From contig NZ_CP104143.1 of the NCBI RefSeq assembly GCF_025200715.1, positions 2,604,001 through 2,668,000 of the forward strand: a stretch of 64,000 bases of DNA, written 5' to 3'. Under the pieces are notes generated by a model, which was not told where the DNA came from, searched no databases, and was given only the letters and a program-made list of their open reading frames with translations. This DNA is from Rhizobium sullae (lineage in GTDB: Bacteria; Pseudomonadota; Alphaproteobacteria; Rhizobiales; Rhizobiaceae). Made by a program: the position numbers and the translations under genes. Shown piece after piece: positions 7,779-18,939 of the stretch (position 1 is its first letter; each line of letters starts with the position of its first letter).

Positions 7779-9185
7779 TTACTTCAACAACCCGAGCTGC
7801 TGCGGCAGCCAGAGCGAAACCGACGGAATAAAGGTGATCAGGAACAGCGCGATGAACAACGGAACGAGCCAAGGCAGGATCGCCATGGTCGTGCGCTCGA
7901 CGGAGAGCTTTGCCACCCGCGACAGGACGAACAATACCATTCCGAGTGGCGGATGCAGCAGGCCGATCATCAAATTGAGCGTCATGATGAGGCCGAACTG
8001 CACGGGATCGATCTGGAACTGCATCACGATCGGCAACAGGATCGGCACGAGGATGGTGATCGCAGCGATCGTATCCAGGAAGCAACCGACGAAAAGCATC
8101 AGCAGATTGACGAGGATCAGGAACACCCACTTGTTGTCGGTGATCGAAAGGATCGCCGTCGATAAGAGCTGTGCTGCCTGGCTGACCGTCAGCAGCCAGG
8201 CAAAAACCGAGGCCGCCGTGACGATGAAAAGGACCGAGGCCGTGGTCTCGATCGTATCGAAGCTCGCCTTGGCGAGCGTTGCGAACGTCATCGTGCGGTA
8301 GCGCACCAGCCCCAGGAAAAGCGACCAGAGCACCGCCGCGACCGCCGCCTCCGTCGGCGTGAACCAGCCCATCGTCATCCCGCCGATGAGAATGACCGGC
8401 GTCATCAGCGCCATGACGGCGGAAAAACTGAAATACCAGTCCAGCGCCAGAAGCGCTGCAAGCGCAATGCCGGCCGACACGTTCATCGACAAGCCGGCAA
8501 GCATCATGAGATAGATCGCGACGGGAACGAGCAGCACCACGACGATTTCCAGCGACGCCGACAGCAGTTGCTTCACATCGAAGGGCGCGTCCGAACCCCA
8601 GCTCCGCGCATAGGCGAAGCCGGCCACCGTCACCATCATCAGAATGGTCATGACGATTCCGGGCAGGATGCCGGCCATAAACAGCGCGCCGATCGATACA
8701 TTCGCCATCATGCCGTAGATGACGAAGGGCAGAGACGGCGGAAAGATCGGGCCGAGCGTCGCCGAGGCCGCGGTGACGCCGACGGCAGCTTCGACCGGAT
8801 AGCCATGGTCCTTCATCGCCTTGATCTCGATCGTACCGATGCCGGCGGCATCCGCAAGCGCGGTTCCCGACATGCCGGAGAAGATGACCGAGCCGATGAT
8901 GTTGACCTGCGCGAGCCCTCCCTTCATCCAGCCGACGAGGGCAACCGCAAACGAATAGATGCGGCCTGTTACGCCAGCCGAATTCATTAGGTTGCCGGCA
9001 AGAATGAAGAAGGGAACGGCAAGCAGCGGAAAGCTCTCGACGCCGGCGATCATGCGCTGGGCGACGATGATGTCGGGCGCGACGCCATAAAGGACGATAT
9101 AGAGCACCGAGGCGGACGCCATCGAGATGGCGACCGGCACGCCGATGACCATCAGCAAGAGAAAGGAGCCGACGAGCAGGAGCAT
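7779..9185 (-). CDS. dctM: TRAP transporter large permease (DctM family)
   Basis: A 468-residue integral membrane protein of the DctM/SiaM family. Many hydrophobic segments are visible, and the family's conserved stretch FPLLAVPFFILAGNLMNSAG is followed by GGLAQVNIIGSVIFSGMSGTA and later by TPTEAAVAAV. It moves the substrate across the inner membrane driven by the sodium gradient, together with the small subunit encoded 4 bases upstream. The gene is about 40 residues longer than the second DctM of the window (28848-30128), mainly in the middle loop region. It belongs to the presumed idonate/sugar-acid operon. Confidence 0.92.
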   Translation of the reverse strand: MLLLVGSFLLLMVIGVPVAISMASASVLYIVLYGVAPDIIVAQRMIAGVESFPLLAVPFFILAGNLMNSAGVTGRIYSFAVALVGWMKGGLAQVNIIGSVIFSGMSGTALADAAGIGTIEIKAMKDHGYPVEAAVGVTAASATLGPIFPPSLPFVIYGMMANVSIGALFMAGILPGIVMTILMMVTVAGFAYARSWGSDAPFDVKQLLSASLEIVVVLLVPVAIYLMMLAGLSMNVSAGIALAALLALDWYFSFSAVMALMTPVILIGGMTMGWFTPTEAAVAAVLWSLFLGLVRYRTMTFATLAKASFDTIETTASVLFIVTAASVFAWLLTVSQAAQLLSTAILSITDNKWVFLILVNLLMLFVGCFLDTIAAITILVPILLPIVMQFQIDPVQFGLIMTLNLMIGLLHPPLGMVLFVLSRVAKLSVERTTMAILPWLVPLFIALFLITFIPSVSLWLPQQLGLLK

Positions 9186-9189
9186 TTGA

Positions 9190-9771
9190 TCAATCCTCGA
9201 TTTTCTGGAATTCCTCAGGCCGTTCCAGAACGGAATAGCCGCGGCGCATATTGGCCACGGAGACCATGATGGCGCGCAGCAGCATCAGGACGAATCCGGC
9301 AAAGACGCTATAGAAGACGATGTTGCGGGGCAGCGCGATCGTCACCATCTCCTCGCCGGCGACGATCTGTACATAGCGCCACATCAGATAGCAGGCGTAG
9401 GCAAAGAAGCCGATGCGCACGACATCGACGAAGGTGGCAAGAACCCTCGCCAGACGCGCAGGCATATAGTGGTAGAACACGTCCACCTGGATATGGCGCG
9501 AGGTGCGCACGCACATGATCGAACCGAGGAAGACGACGCCGATCAGGCAGTTGATGGCGATCTCTTCCGTCCAGGCATAGCTGTCGTTCAAGACATAACG
9601 TGTGAAGAACTGCAGGAAGACGCAGCCGGTCATCAGCCAGAAGACGATCAGGGTGATCCAGTCCTCCGGGGCATAGTCCGAAGCTTTAGCGGTTGGAGCC
9701 GCGCCTTCGAAGGTGTGGGCAATCTCGTCGGGGGTGATCTGGGTATGGACTTCTTGCGACATGAGCGACAT
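9190..9771 (-). CDS. dctQ: TRAP transporter small permease (DctQ family)
   Basis: 193 residues with four predicted membrane helices; FFTRYVLNDSYAWTEE in the second helix region is the family hallmark. A cytoplasmic N-terminal tail of about 45 residues precedes the first helix. It pairs with the DctM subunit whose gene starts 4 bases downstream. The ATG at 9771 is chosen, with 9762 as an alternative; the open frame extends further upstream but only into the hairpin region after dctP. Confidence 0.88.
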   Translation of the reverse strand: MSLMSQEVHTQITPDEIAHTFEGAAPTAKASDYAPEDWITLIVFWLMTGCVFLQFFTRYVLNDSYAWTEEIAINCLIGVVFLGSIMCVRTSRHIQVDVFYHYMPARLARVLATFVDVVRIGFFAYACYLMWRYVQIVAGEEMVTIALPRNIVFYSVFAGFVLMLLRAIMVSVANMRRGYSVLERPEEFQKIED

Positions 9772-9791
9772 CCGTTTTTGCCGGAAGGGAG

Positions 9792-9817
9792 AATGCGGCG
9801 CTCGATGGCGCCGCATT
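9792..9817 (-). terminator. Hairpin directly after dctP (attenuator or mRNA-stabilising stem)
   Basis: A perfect 9-bp inverted repeat (AATGCGGCG at 9792-9800, CGCCGCATT at 9809-9817) with an 8-base loop, 7 bases after the dctP stop. No T-run follows, so it is more likely a partial terminator or a 3' stabiliser that keeps binding-protein mRNA above permease mRNA. Confidence 0.55.
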
Positions 9818-9824
9818 GTCACGA

Positions 9825-10799
9825 TTATTGGATAGCGCGGATGGCTTCCCAGTCGGACTTCTCGTAGCCGAAGTCCTCGAAGGCCACCTTCTCGGCAACC
9901 GTCTTCTCGAAGTCGCTCTTGTCGACTTCTGTTACGTTGATGCCCTTTTCCTTGAAGGTGGCAATGAGCTTGTTCTCACGCCCTTCAATCGTCTTCGTCG
10001 TGCGCTCTGCAGCTTCCTGCATCACATCTCCGAAGATTTTCTTGTCCTCGTCGGAAAGGCTCGACCACAGGGTTTTGGAAACCACGGTGTTCAGGTGATC
10101 GACGATATGGCCGGTCAGGATGATGTTCTTCTGAACTTCGTAGAACTTCTTCGCCTCGATCGTCGTCAGCGGGTTTTCCTGTGCCTCGACCGTGCCGTTC
10201 TGAAGCGCCAGATAGACCTCGGCAAAGGCGATCGGCGTCGTGTTGGCGCCGCAGGCCCGCGGCATCGCGAGATAGGCCGGAACGTCGGGAACACGAATCT
10301 TGAGACCCTGCATGTCGGCGCACTTCGCGATCGGCTTGTTCGAGGTCGTCTGGCGCGTGCCGTAATAGCTGACGGCAGCGATGTGGTTGCCGGTCTTATC
10401 CTCGTAGCCCTGCGCAAGGCGCTTGAAAACATCGCTCTTGGTGTAGGCGATCAGATGTTCTGGACCGCGGAAGATATAGGGAAAGTAGGTGACGCCGATC
10501 GGCTTATAGTCGCGGGCGGCAAAGCTCGACCCGGAAATGATGATATCGACGGTGCCAAGCTTCAACCCCTGGTTGATGTCCGCTTCCTTGCCGAGCTGTG
10601 AAGCGGGATAGACCTCGATCTTGTAGCGCCCACCGGTGCGCTTGTTGATCTCCTCGGATGCCCAGACCGAATCCGTGTGGAAGGGCTCGGACGTTTCGTA
10701 GACATGGGCCCATTTCAGGACCGTCTGTGCGTGCGCTGCAACCGTCGTCGCCATGATGGCGGCTGCCGTGCAAACTATCGTAGCCAGTCTGATCTTCAT
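9825..10799 (-). CDS. dctP: TRAP transporter substrate-binding protein (DctP family)
   Basis: A 324-residue periplasmic binding protein with a cleavable signal (hydrophobic IVCTAAAIMATTVAAHA, cleavage near AHA-Q). The family's landmarks are present: KWAHVYETSEPFHTDSVWAS at the start, and GLKIRVPDVPAYLAM, where the arginine normally pairs with the substrate carboxylate. Such proteins bind C4-dicarboxylates, sugar acids or other carboxylates; an idonate-type ligand is inferred from the dehydrogenase in the same operon. The start at 10799 is fixed by the signal peptide and an AGGAAAGAG ribosome site just upstream. The regulator gene ends 23 bases before it. Confidence 0.9.
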   Translation of the reverse strand: MKIRLATIVCTAAAIMATTVAAHAQTVLKWAHVYETSEPFHTDSVWASEEINKRTGGRYKIEVYPASQLGKEADINQGLKLGTVDIIISGSSFAARDYKPIGVTYFPYIFRGPEHLIAYTKSDVFKRLAQGYEDKTGNHIAAVSYYGTRQTTSNKPIAKCADMQGLKIRVPDVPAYLAMPRACGANTTPIAFAEVYLALQNGTVEAQENPLTTIEAKKFYEVQKNIILTGHIVDHLNTVVSKTLWSSLSDEDKKIFGDVMQEAAERTTKTIEGRENKLIATFKEKGINVTEVDKSDFEKTVAEKVAFEDFGYEKSDWEAIRAIQ

Positions 10800-10822
10800 C
10801 GCTCTTTCCTCCCGAGCTTGCG

Positions 10823-11569
10823 TTAGATCTTTGCTTTCCTCTGGGCCGCGCGGCCTTCGTCTTCTCCGAAAAACTCCTCCCCGAAGCTTTCGGAAAATCT
10901 CTTCTGCGATCTGTCGAGATGCGTCCGCATCGCCTGTTTGGCGGCCACGGGGTCGTTGGCTGCGATCGCATTCCTGATGGCGCGATGCTCCTCCATCGCC
11001 CACGTCCAGGAATCCGGTCCCTCGAAATGGCTCGCCAGCTTCTCGAAATACGGCGTCATGCGCTGATCGTAGATTTCGCCGGTGAAGCGAATGAGCACCG
11101 CATTTTCGACGATCCCGGCGATTGCTGTATGGAAGGCTCGGTCGACGGCGAGCGCCGCGTTGGTGTCGCCGACAACGCTTGCCATCTGCTCCAGATTCTC
11201 GTCGAGCACGGCAATGTGGCTGGGCGTCGCACGCTGTGCAGCCTCTTCGGCGATCGCACATTCGATGATGGCGCGGGCCTGCAGCAGCTCGAAAGGCCCC
11301 TCGAACGGTTCGCGCTCCGGCTGAGCGGGTTGAATGGTGTGCTTCCGGGCGACATATATTCCCGAGCCCATGCGGATATGCACGAGCCCTTCGACTTCCA
11401 GCACTATCAAAGCTTCGCGAATGGTCGGGCGCGAGACCGCCAGCTTTTCGGCGAGTTCGCGCTCGGGCGGAAGGCGCTGGCCAACAGCCAGTTCGCCAGT
11501 CGCGATCATCGAACGAATTTGGTCAGCCACCTGCCTGTAAAGGCGGCGCGATTCAACAGCTGAAAACAT
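10823..11569 (-). CDS. FadR-subfamily GntR regulator of the TRAP/idonate operon
   Basis: 248 residues: winged-helix GntR DNA-binding domain (LYRQVADQIRSMIATGEL, with RLPPERELAEKLAVSRPTIR) followed by an all-helical FCD effector domain whose metal-binding residues sit in DRAFHTAI and the later EEHRAI. It is the first gene of the minus-strand operon and probably represses it until the sugar acid or a metabolite binds. The start at 11569 is preferred over 11611 because a 25-bp palindrome that looks like the operator lies at 11602-11626 and would otherwise be coding. Confidence 0.88.
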   Translation of the reverse strand: MFSAVESRRLYRQVADQIRSMIATGELAVGQRLPPERELAEKLAVSRPTIREALIVLEVEGLVHIRMGSGIYVARKHTIQPAQPEREPFEGPFELLQARAIIECAIAEEAAQRATPSHIAVLDENLEQMASVVGDTNAALAVDRAFHTAIAGIVENAVLIRFTGEIYDQRMTPYFEKLASHFEGPDSWTWAMEEHRAIRNAIAANDPVAAKQAMRTHLDRSQKRFSESFGEEFFGEDEGRAAQRKAKI

Positions 11570-11601
11570 ATGCCTCCTGGCGCGTTTCTCCTCAAACGCA
11601 C

Positions 11602-11626
11602 AATTGGCCAAGTGGCCTGACCAATT
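11602..11626. promoter_or_regulatory. Candidate GntR operator upstream of the TRAP/idonate operon
   Basis: A 25-bp imperfect palindrome with outer arms AATTGG and CCAATT and further matched inner positions. TTGG...CCAA arms are common in operators of FadR-subfamily GntR regulators. It sits 33 bases before the regulator's ATG, where it could block the operon promoter. Confidence 0.5.
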
Positions 11627-11681
11627 CGTCCTTTGGTAACATTGATCTTCCTATGCGTCAATCCGCCGCAAGAAACAGGCC

Positions 11682-12758
11682 CTACGGGCCGAACGGGGGT
11701 TTCAGATCGTAACGCGCGGCAAGCGCCGCAAAGCATTCCGCTGTCGCGGGGTCGAGTTCGACACCATTCCTCTCGCGGTCCTCGGCAACGTTCCATTCGC
11801 GGTCGCCCGGCGCCATGACATGCAGCTCATCGCGGGCCGGTGAATTTCGCAACGTCTCCAGATAGCGCGTCATGGCAGCGTCGAACCGATGTCTATCCAG
11901 GAAAGCATCAGGCTTCATCGCGAGCACGAACGCGCCGAGTCCCCGCGGCGTCGAGAAATCCGGGCCGGGCATTGGCGCGATGTCGAAGCTCAATTTCATG
12001 CCGGTCAGGATAGCGCTGAGGATTTCAGAAATTCCCGCCAACCCCGCACCTTTGAACCCGAATTCACCGCCAAGCGGCGCCAGCATGTCGGCTTGTTCCG
12101 GGTTGGTGGTATCGTGGCCGCGGCTATCCGAAGCCGTACCGGCAGGCAGGCTCTTGCCAAGGCTCCTGTAAAGCTGAACGCGGTTATAGGGCACCGCGCT
12201 GGTGGCCATGTCGAAGAGCCAGGGATTGTCGTTGACGACAGGCACGGCGCAGGCGATCGGATTGGTGCCGTGAAAGCGCATCGCACCGTCATGCAAGCGG
12301 ACGAAACTGTCGGAATTGCAAAAGGCAAAGCCGATGAAGCCCCGCCGGGTCGCCTCGAGCGCATAGGCACCGGCAGGCCCGAAATGCGAGGAATTGCGGA
12401 TGGCCACGGCCCCGATGCCGTAACGGTCCGCAAATTCGATCGCATGATCCATCGCCACGAAAGTAGCGAGCCCTCCATGGCCATTATCGGCGTCGAGCAC
12501 ACCGACCGCTCCGAATGCCGAAGCCAGCGCCACCTTCGGCTGCCGGTTGATGCGGCCTTCGGTCAAGCCCCTGACATAGTGTGGCAACAGCCGGACGCCA
12601 TGGCTGTCGATGCCGAGCCGCGTCCCATGCATCATCGCCCGCGTCGCTCCATCGCTGGTAGCCTTGTCAGTACCCGCTGCAATGAAGACGGCGCGGCAGA
12701 AGCGATCTATGGAAGCAAGCGTCGCTCTTACAGGCGAAGTCGGACGTTCAGTCGGCAT
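11682..12758 (-). CDS. Ldh-family (malate/L-lactate/ureidoglycolate) NAD(P)-dependent dehydrogenase
   Basis: 358 residues of the Ldh_2 fold, which is unrelated to classical lactate dehydrogenase. Recognisable pieces are TRLGIDSHGVRLLPHYVRGL with the catalytic histidine, AIRNSSHFGPAGAYA with the second active-site histidine, and the NADH-binding run HGTNPIACAVP. Members oxidise malate, L-lactate, sulfolactate, ureidoglycolate or delta-1-piperideine-2-carboxylate; the sequence does not say which. The ATG at 12758 has GAAAGG about 9 bases before it; a GTG at 12776 overlaps the upstream HxlR stop by 4 bases and is an alternative coupled start. It is likely cotranscribed with that regulator. Confidence 0.82.
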   Translation of the reverse strand: MPTERPTSPVRATLASIDRFCRAVFIAAGTDKATSDGATRAMMHGTRLGIDSHGVRLLPHYVRGLTEGRINRQPKVALASAFGAVGVLDADNGHGGLATFVAMDHAIEFADRYGIGAVAIRNSSHFGPAGAYALEATRRGFIGFAFCNSDSFVRLHDGAMRFHGTNPIACAVPVVNDNPWLFDMATSAVPYNRVQLYRSLGKSLPAGTASDSRGHDTTNPEQADMLAPLGGEFGFKGAGLAGISEILSAILTGMKLSFDIAPMPGPDFSTPRGLGAFVLAMKPDAFLDRHRFDAAMTRYLETLRNSPARDELHVMAPGDREWNVAEDRERNGVELDPATAECFAALAARYDLKPPFGP

Positions 12759-12772
12759 CGGCAAATTACCTT

Positions 12773-13204
12773 TCACCAGCGCTCGCTGGCTGCCTTAGTG
12801 TCATAACGGGCGCGGGCCGCCAGAATTTCAGCCTGGTTCGATTCCGTCCACCCCACCAGCGCCTGGATGGTTTCGTGCAGAGTACAGCCGAGGGGCGACA
12901 GGGCGTATTCCACGCGCGGCGGCACGACGGGATAGACCGTCCGCTCGATAATTCCGTCGCGTTCCAGGTTGCGCAAGGTGGTCGTCAGCATGCGCTGGCT
13001 GATGCCTTCGATGCTGTTGCGTAATTCGGTGAAGCGCAGAGTGCGCTTTTCCAGTAGCGCGATCACCAGCAGCGACCATTTGTCGGCGATGCGATCGAGG
13101 ATTTGCCGTACCTCGCAGCCTTCGCGCGCGTCCCACTGCAGGACCTCGTAATCCGCCTCGGTGCTGCAAGGGTTACTCGGTGAGTTTAAAGTGCCTTCTT
13201 TCAT
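12773..13204 (-). CDS. HxlR-family transcriptional regulator
   Basis: 143 residues with the HxlR winged helix: REGCEVRQILDRIADKWSLL, RFTELRNSIEGISQRMLTTT, and PPRVEYALSPLG as the wing. The cysteine just before the first helix (residue 30) corresponds to the redox-reactive cysteine of several HxlR repressors (YodB and QorR type), which sense quinones or electrophiles. It is divergent from an MFS exporter, with 96 bases between the starts, a usual arrangement for an exporter repressor, and it may also read through into the Ldh-family gene downstream. Confidence 0.88.
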   Translation of the reverse strand: MKEGTLNSPSNPCSTEADYEVLQWDAREGCEVRQILDRIADKWSLLVIALLEKRTLRFTELRNSIEGISQRMLTTTLRNLERDGIIERTVYPVVPPRVEYALSPLGCTLHETIQALVGWTESNQAEILAARARYDTKAASERW

Positions 13205-13232
13205 AGCGCCGGATCATGGCCTTATTGTTTGA

Positions 13233-13251
13233 CAGTTACAAGAGGGAACTG
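13233..13251. promoter_or_regulatory. Candidate HxlR operator between hxlR and MFS gene
   Basis: Inverted repeat CAGTT-N9-AACTG in the short divergent intergenic region. Five-base arms are weak evidence alone; the position between the two starts is what supports it. Confidence 0.3.
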
Positions 13252-13300
13252 GCTGACGAAAAGTCACTGTTCCTCCATCGTCAACGAAGGATCATGCTTT

Positions 13301-14740
13301 ATGTCAACAACCTTTTCATCCCCTGAAACAGGCGCTGCACCTATGACGCCCCGTGCCGCAGCCACGCTGATCGTCCTCTGCGGGGCAATCTTTCTTGAGG
13401 GCATCGATGTCGCCATGCTGAATATCGCGCTTCCGGCAATCCGGTCCGATCTTAATTTGACGACAACCACGCTGAGCGGCGTGGTGAGCGCTTATGTGCT
13501 CGGTTACGCCGGTTTCATGCTGCTCGGCGGCCGCGCTGCGGACATCTTCGGCAAGCGCCGGGTCTTCCTTTCCGCACTTGCGGTCTTCATTGCATTTTCG
13601 GGCCTCGGCGGCCTTGCCACGGAAGGCTGGATGCTCCTTCTCGCTCGCTTTGTCACGGGCGCCGCCTCGGCATTCATGACACCGGCCGGCTTGGCGCTTG
13701 TCACGACGAGTTTTCCGGAAGGCCCTCAGCGCAACCGCGCAGTGACCATTTACGCATCCACGGCCTCCGCCGGTTTCTCGTTTGGGCTTGTCTTGGGCGG
13801 TTTTCTTTCCGCGATCGACTGGCGCTGGGTGTTCTTTGCGCCGGTCATCCTCGCGCTCCTCACCTTTGCGGCCGCGATCAGGCTCATCGCCGACACGCAG
13901 TCTGCAACCGCCAAGGAGCGCTTCGACATCCCTGGCGCTGTCGCGCTAACGGCGGCGATGCTGCTTGCAGTCCATGGCGTGACCCGCCTCGAACATCCGG
14001 ACCAGAACTGGGCATGGACGCTCGGCGTGTTCGGAGCGAGTGCGGCGTTGTGGCTTGCCTTCGTCCTCGTCGAGCGCCGGTCCGCTTCCCCGCTCGTGCG
14101 TTTCGGAATATTCCGCTCCGGATCCCTCGTCCGGTCGAACCTCGGAGCACTGCTGTTCGCCGGATCATTCTTCGGCTTCCAGTTTATCGCGACACTCTAT
14201 CTCCAGGAACTGCTTGGCTGGACACCCATGCAGACCAGCATTGCGATGCTGGTGATCGGCATCGACGCGGTCGTCGCTCCCATCCTGACGCCCAGGCTTG
14301 TCGATCGCTTCGGAAACGAACGCGTCATCTTCGGAGGCTTCGTTCTTGCCGCCATCTCCTATGCATTACTGTTGCGGATGGAACTCGACTGGACATATGC
14401 CGCGATCTTCCCAAGCATGCTGCTGCTCGGACTGGCCTTCTCGATCGCCTACAGCCCGCTGACAATCACCGCCACCGACGGCATTCGTGAAGACGAACAG
14501 GGGCTGGCCGGCGGGCTGGTCAATACCGCCTTCCAGTTCGGCGCAGCCCTCGGCCTTTCGGGTGCAAGTGCCATCGGCGCCTATGCTCTTGGCGATTCCA
14601 CATCTGCTGAAGCGCGGCTGGTATCGCTTCAGACGGCGCTCATCGTCCCGGTCGCAGCCGCCGTGGCCGGCGCGCTGATCACTGCCACGGGCATCAGGCG
14701 CCGCTGCGGTGTGCCCTGCGATCAGGCCATGCCATCCTGA
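13301..14740 (+). CDS. MFS drug-exporter-like permease (DHA2-type)
   Basis: 479 residues with about 14 hydrophobic segments. Family signatures are AIFLEGIDVAMLNIALPAIR in helix 1, GGRAADIFGKRRVF in the first cytoplasmic loop, and ASTASAGFSFGLVLGG in helix 5 (antiporter motif C region). Proteins of this group expel drugs, dyes or toxic metabolites in exchange for protons. The ATG at 13301 is chosen because the family sequence begins shortly after; an upstream in-frame start lies in the operator region. It is divergent from the HxlR regulator, which probably represses it. Confidence 0.88.
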   Translation: MSTTFSSPETGAAPMTPRAAATLIVLCGAIFLEGIDVAMLNIALPAIRSDLNLTTTTLSGVVSAYVLGYAGFMLLGGRAADIFGKRRVFLSALAVFIAFSGLGGLATEGWMLLLARFVTGAASAFMTPAGLALVTTSFPEGPQRNRAVTIYASTASAGFSFGLVLGGFLSAIDWRWVFFAPVILALLTFAAAIRLIADTQSATAKERFDIPGAVALTAAMLLAVHGVTRLEHPDQNWAWTLGVFGASAALWLAFVLVERRSASPLVRFGIFRSGSLVRSNLGALLFAGSFFGFQFIATLYLQELLGWTPMQTSIAMLVIGIDAVVAPILTPRLVDRFGNERVIFGGFVLAAISYALLLRMELDWTYAAIFPSMLLLGLAFSIAYSPLTITATDGIREDEQGLAGGLVNTAFQFGAALGLSGASAIGAYALGDSTSAEARLVSLQTALIVPVAAAVAGALITATGIRRRCGVPCDQAMPS

Positions 14741-15044
14741 ACGCAAGAGACGGCCGTGGCTCCAGTCGCGGCCATCAATCGCATCGAACGTCCACCGAAA
14801 GCAGATGATCCTCCGAGCCAAAGGCAACATCGCTTTGGTCGAAGCAAAATCTCTTTGGAAGGATCCGGATCGCGTATCGGCCATTGCAGATGCCGGGGAA
14901 GTCCAGCCGGTATTCCCGGCGCTCCATCGAACGCGACGGCTCCGTAAATCGCGCGTGTCCGGAATAGGAGGCGTTCTGCAGGTGTCTGTCGATGTCAGCG
15001 CGATGAGCTCATCAGAGTGCAGGAGCTTTCTCCCTCACAGGCAA
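14741..15044. other. Degenerate region after the MFS gene, no intact gene
   Basis: No convincing complete gene. On the minus strand one frame stays open from about 15020 to 14775 and reads, in part, EYRLDFPGICNGRYAIRILP; it has no start or ribosome site and matches no family I know. It lies just downstream of the response-regulator fossil on the same strand, so it may be part of the same decayed locus. Confidence 0.3.
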
Positions 15045-15262
15045 CTACCAACCTGCCCGCCTCAACGTCGGAATGAACGTCAATCCTTCACCATCAGGTA
15101 GACGCCGGTCCAGGAGGATCGCATCGTAAACATTTTGGCGCGTTAATTCGATTGCGTCAGCGAGATGCATTGTATCGTCTGTGACGATGCCGTGTTTGCT
15201 CAGCGCCACCGACAGCGCATCGGCCAGTTCTCTCCTCCTCGATTAACAGAAGCCTCAATACG
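15045..15262 (-). pseudogene. Frameshifted receiver-domain fossil of an OmpR-type response regulator
   Basis: Read on the minus strand, LRLLLIEEE is followed, after a one-base frame change, by RELADALSVALSKHGI, then YDAILLDRRLPDGEGL and LRRAGW before a TAG. This is the first two thirds of a receiver domain of the QseB/TctD kind: beta-1, the acidic residues and the phosphorylatable aspartate in LLDRRLP. The acidic pocket reads IEEE instead of the usual VEDD. The output domain is missing. Confidence 0.6.
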
Positions 15263-17894
<2,632 letters not shown>

Positions 17895-17909
17895 GGTGGA
17901 TAGGCACAC

Positions 17910-17936
17910 GGGCGCAGCTGAGATCCAGCTGCGCCC
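17910..17936. terminator. Strong hairpin after katG
   Basis: Perfect 11-bp inverted repeat GGGCGCAGCTG / CAGCTGCGCCC with a 5-base loop, 16 bases after the katG stop and between convergent genes. There is no long T-run, but as a symmetrical stem it could end transcripts from both sides. Confidence 0.7.
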
Positions 17937-18000
17937 GGTCGCCTTTCCTGTCCGCCGTTCAAGGACCGAACCAAAGCTGGAGAGGATGAAATAGTGGAAG

Positions 18001-18774
18001 TCAGCGGTCGAACAGGTCTTGCCACTGCTTCTCGCCAATCAGACAATCGGTCGTTGGCTCGACGCCAGCAACTTTCCGTACCGTGGCCGGCGGGGTAAAG
18101 CCGCTGATCTCCATGACCAGCTTACGGCGCACGGCAACGGCAAAATCCTCGATCTTGTGCACCGGCAGCACGAAGGAGCCGGGCCCACCGATCACGCAAT
18201 CTGCATAATACTCGTCGAGCCGGCTCTCAGATGGCCTCAGCATAATCGCGAGGCCGTTGATGACGACGCCTGCTTTCATCGCCTTGTCTCGGCTGGGCGT
18301 GACCGGGTCGCCGGAATTGTTTGGGCCGTCCCCGGAAACATCGATCACCTCCCGCACGCCGCTATAGGGGCTGGAGGCGATCATCATCGTGCCTTGGGCG
18401 ATGGCGGTGGAGATCGACGTGCGGCGCTGCGTGTTGATCGGCCGTGCTTCAAGCTTGCCGGCGAAATCGACCGCATCCTGCTGCGTCTCGATTACCTCCC
18501 AATCGATCACGGAACCAGGCACCACATAGCCTGCCCATTCGAAATAGCTTATGGCGACGCGGCCGGTGGGACCGTTCTTTACCGCGTCGATGAATTCCTT
18601 GTGCTTGAGCGCTTCGACATAACCCTCACGCTGGATGCGAATTTCCTCATAGTCCATGGACCGGGAGGTATCGACCGCGAGGACGAGCTCAACATCGACC
18701 TCGCCTCCTGCCGCTTGCGCCATCGTCGCAGCGGCGCCAGAGAGGCTCATGAGCACAGCGAGTGTCGTAAGCAT
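18001..18774 (-). CDS. Exported DUF1194 protein with von Willebrand A-like domain
   Basis: 257 residues: a signal peptide (hydrophobic LAVLMSLSGAAATMAQA) followed by a vWA-like domain with the metal-site motif DTSRSMD and a later DVSGDGPNNSGDP, both hallmarks of DUF1194. Metal-dependent adhesion-type domains bind proteins; the function of this rhizobial family is unknown. Two late cysteines (DCVIGG and DCLIGE) could form a disulfide in the periplasm. The ATG at 18774 is chosen because it starts the signal peptide; an in-frame ATG at 18822 would add 16 residues. It is convergent with katG and not obviously in an operon. Confidence 0.85.
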   Translation of the reverse strand: MLTTLAVLMSLSGAAATMAQAAGGEVDVELVLAVDTSRSMDYEEIRIQREGYVEALKHKEFIDAVKNGPTGRVAISYFEWAGYVVPGSVIDWEVIETQQDAVDFAGKLEARPINTQRRTSISTAIAQGTMMIASSPYSGVREVIDVSGDGPNNSGDPVTPSRDKAMKAGVVINGLAIMLRPSESRLDEYYADCVIGGPGSFVLPVHKIEDFAVAVRRKLVMEISGFTPPATVRKVAGVEPTTDCLIGEKQWQDLFDR

Positions 18775-18939
18775 CGGCAACCCAATCACTGTGTTAGTCA
18801 AATAATAAGAAAACTGTAACACAGCTTGGTCCGGGAGTGACCTTCCGCCGCGCGCATCCTTTCAACTTTCAGTGATAGAGAGAACCGCCGCGATGGGCAG
18901 AATAGCTTGTCAGTTCGCCCTCAACCTGATTTCCCACCC

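Noticed and set aside
11889-12806. 305-codon plus-strand frame opposite the Ldh-family gene
   Set aside because: Antisense shadow of a conserved dehydrogenase; no start signal, no family motif.
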